NCBI GenBank assembly: GCA_000310025.1
Contig: FN648672.1
Coordinates: 64,001 to 79,423 of the forward strand
From: Ectocarpus siliculosus
Lineage: Eukaryota; Sar; Phaeophyceae; Ectocarpales; Ectocarpaceae
Length of the DNA stretch: 15,423 nt
Direction of reading: 5' to 3'
Part shown: piece after piece, positions 14,472 through 15,423 of the stretch
Numbering within the stretch: the first letter of the stretch is position 1
How the letters are laid out: every line of letters begins with the position of its first letter
Notes under the pieces: generated by a model
Seen by the model: only the letters and a program-made list of their open reading frames with translations
What the model was told of the DNA's origin: nothing
Databases searched by the model: none
Position numbers and translations under genes: made by a program

Positions 14472-15225
14472 ATGCTGCCGAGCACGGGCTCTGCTGGCGG
14501 CGCGCATCATGATGCTGATCATGATGCAGGCGCGGATGACTGCGTGGATGGTGCGGCTGGTCGCCAGCACAAGCCGTTGTCGCACCCCTTGCCCGCAGCC
14601 CCATGCGCGAACACTGGAGAGAGTTCCAACTTCTTGCAGCAAAACCCTCCTCGAGAACGGACAGCGACCTCTTCCGGTAGCGAGCCGTCGGGCAATTCCC
14701 ATCTGTCGGTCAGCGGCGCGCCTGGCGGTGTAGCCACCGTCGCGAACACATTTCCTTGCGACACTCCTGCGGCTATCGGAGAGGCTTGCAGAAGTGTGAG
14801 TGGACGTGAATCACCACCAGCGAAACGCCACGCGTCGCAAAGCCCATCATCCCGGGGGAGTTTGGGACGAGATGCAAGAAATTCATGCGAGGGCTTCGGG
14901 GCCGGTGAACGTCGCGGCAGGGTGCTGCACTCGTTCCTTGCTACAGCTGTGCAGATGTCCCAAGCATCGGAGGCCTTGGGGACGCCAGGGGAGCTATCAG
15001 GTGATGGTTTCGAATTCGCGGAACCACATACGCCCCTTTCGTCTGCCATTGGGGTACATACGGGACCGGGATACTGCTCTACCGGTACGCACGGGCCGAG
15101 TGCACCACTATAATACTACATTCGGAGGTAGAGGGAGTAGCGCAGCTAAACTATGAACGCTCACGCCAACTTGGAGCAATGTTGCCACCATGGCAGCGCC
15201 TAGCCAACGAAGTGCGGTGGCGACC

Positions 15226-15264
<39 letters not shown>

Positions 15265-15423
15265 ACAGCAACAGCTGTCAGCCGCCGGTTGCTTTGGAGG
15301 GGTATGGCCGCCGCCCCGGCCGCCGCCACGGCTTTTGATGGCGCAGCAGGGCGCAGCTGGCGGGGCGGTGTTACAGCCGCAGCGGGATAGACGGGTACGT
15401 CAGCCACTTCCGCCGCTGCCGTT
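14472..15423 (+). CDS. partial gene: disordered, polyglutamine protein (model)
   Basis: Best protein-coding candidate. The frame starting at ATG 14472 (a GTG codon lies in frame at 14463) is open to 15113 and encodes a Ser/Gly/Ala/Pro-rich, probably disordered chain with a His/Asp cluster early (HHDADHDAGADD). A second frame is open from 15005 through the right edge. It reads a charged, aromatic segment (ERSRQLGAMLPPWQRLANEV), then 16 consecutive Gln (15227-15274) and a Pro/Arg-rich tail. A donor at 15000 (ATCAG then GTGATG) and an acceptor at 15140 (GAGTAG) would join the two in frame with a 140-nt intron, though its pyrimidine tract is poor. PolyQ/Pro composition is common in transcription regulators, but no domain is seen. 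The minus strand is also open at 14519-15049. Confidence 0.4.
15227..15274 (+). repeat. CAG/CAA trinucleotide repeat
   Basis: Nine CAG, then CAA, CAG, CAG, CAA, CAG, CAA, CAG: sixteen glutamine codons in the frame that stays open to the window edge. The pure 5' part and CAA-interrupted 3' part fit repeat expansion from one side. Confidence 0.92.

Noticed and set aside
15190-15390. Separate small polyalanine gene starting at a perfect Kozak GCCACCATGG
   Set aside because: The ATG context is attractive, but the product is only the alanine frame of the CAG repeat and stops after 66 codons, while the glutamine frame stays open to the edge. Kept only as an alternative.

Overview
This looks like a gene-poor, repeat-rich piece of a eukaryotic nuclear genome. 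No bacterial-type operon, Shine-Dalgarno series, rRNA, functional tRNA gene or CRISPR array is visible. The longest open frames are about 200 codons, and open frames overlap on both strands with no recognisable conserved domain. The best-supported features are eukaryotic mobile DNA: tRNA-headed, poly(A)-tailed SINEs, a non-autonomous hAT-like DNA transposon with an exact 8-bp target duplication, and a long foldback element. Base composition near 50% GC, Gln/Ala/Ser/Pro-rich coding stretches and CAG/CAA runs would suit an alga or other stramenopile-like protist. That assignment is a guess; the sequence itself shows only 'eukaryote'.

Layout. 1-2100: weak candidate exons and a frame-shifted protein remnant on the minus strand. 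2121-2735: a degenerate, self-complementary 10-bp satellite of CCATGGAATT type. 2776-3240: a 154-codon minus-strand ORF. 3533-3822: an old SINE. 3845-4710: near-palindromes built on CACACCSGTGTG. 4980-5295: a second SINE. 5496-6160: two protein-like remnants. 6253-6767: a foldback element whose arms contain telomere-like TTAGGG units. 6803-7145: a third SINE. 7239-7710: two hairpins. 7855-9666: a 46-bp inverted pair bracketing the 909-bp hAT-like element at 8176-9084. 9788-12240: mostly unassigned, with a few weak ORFs. 12240-12566: the youngest-looking SINE, with a 16-A tail, lying beside the stop codon of a minus-strand frame. 13160-13418: a charged candidate exon with a minisatellite. 14472 to the right edge: the best host-gene candidate, a low-complexity protein with a 16-residue polyglutamine run that leaves the window.

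The elements do not form one pathway. Together they show successive insertions (SINEs, hAT-like element, foldback) into intergenic DNA between a few gene fragments. The most novel-looking items are the strand-symmetric decamer satellite, the SINE family with its possible (CAA)n relatives, the foldback element, and the frame-broken remnant at 1829-2091 that carries a weak polymerase-like GQGD motif.
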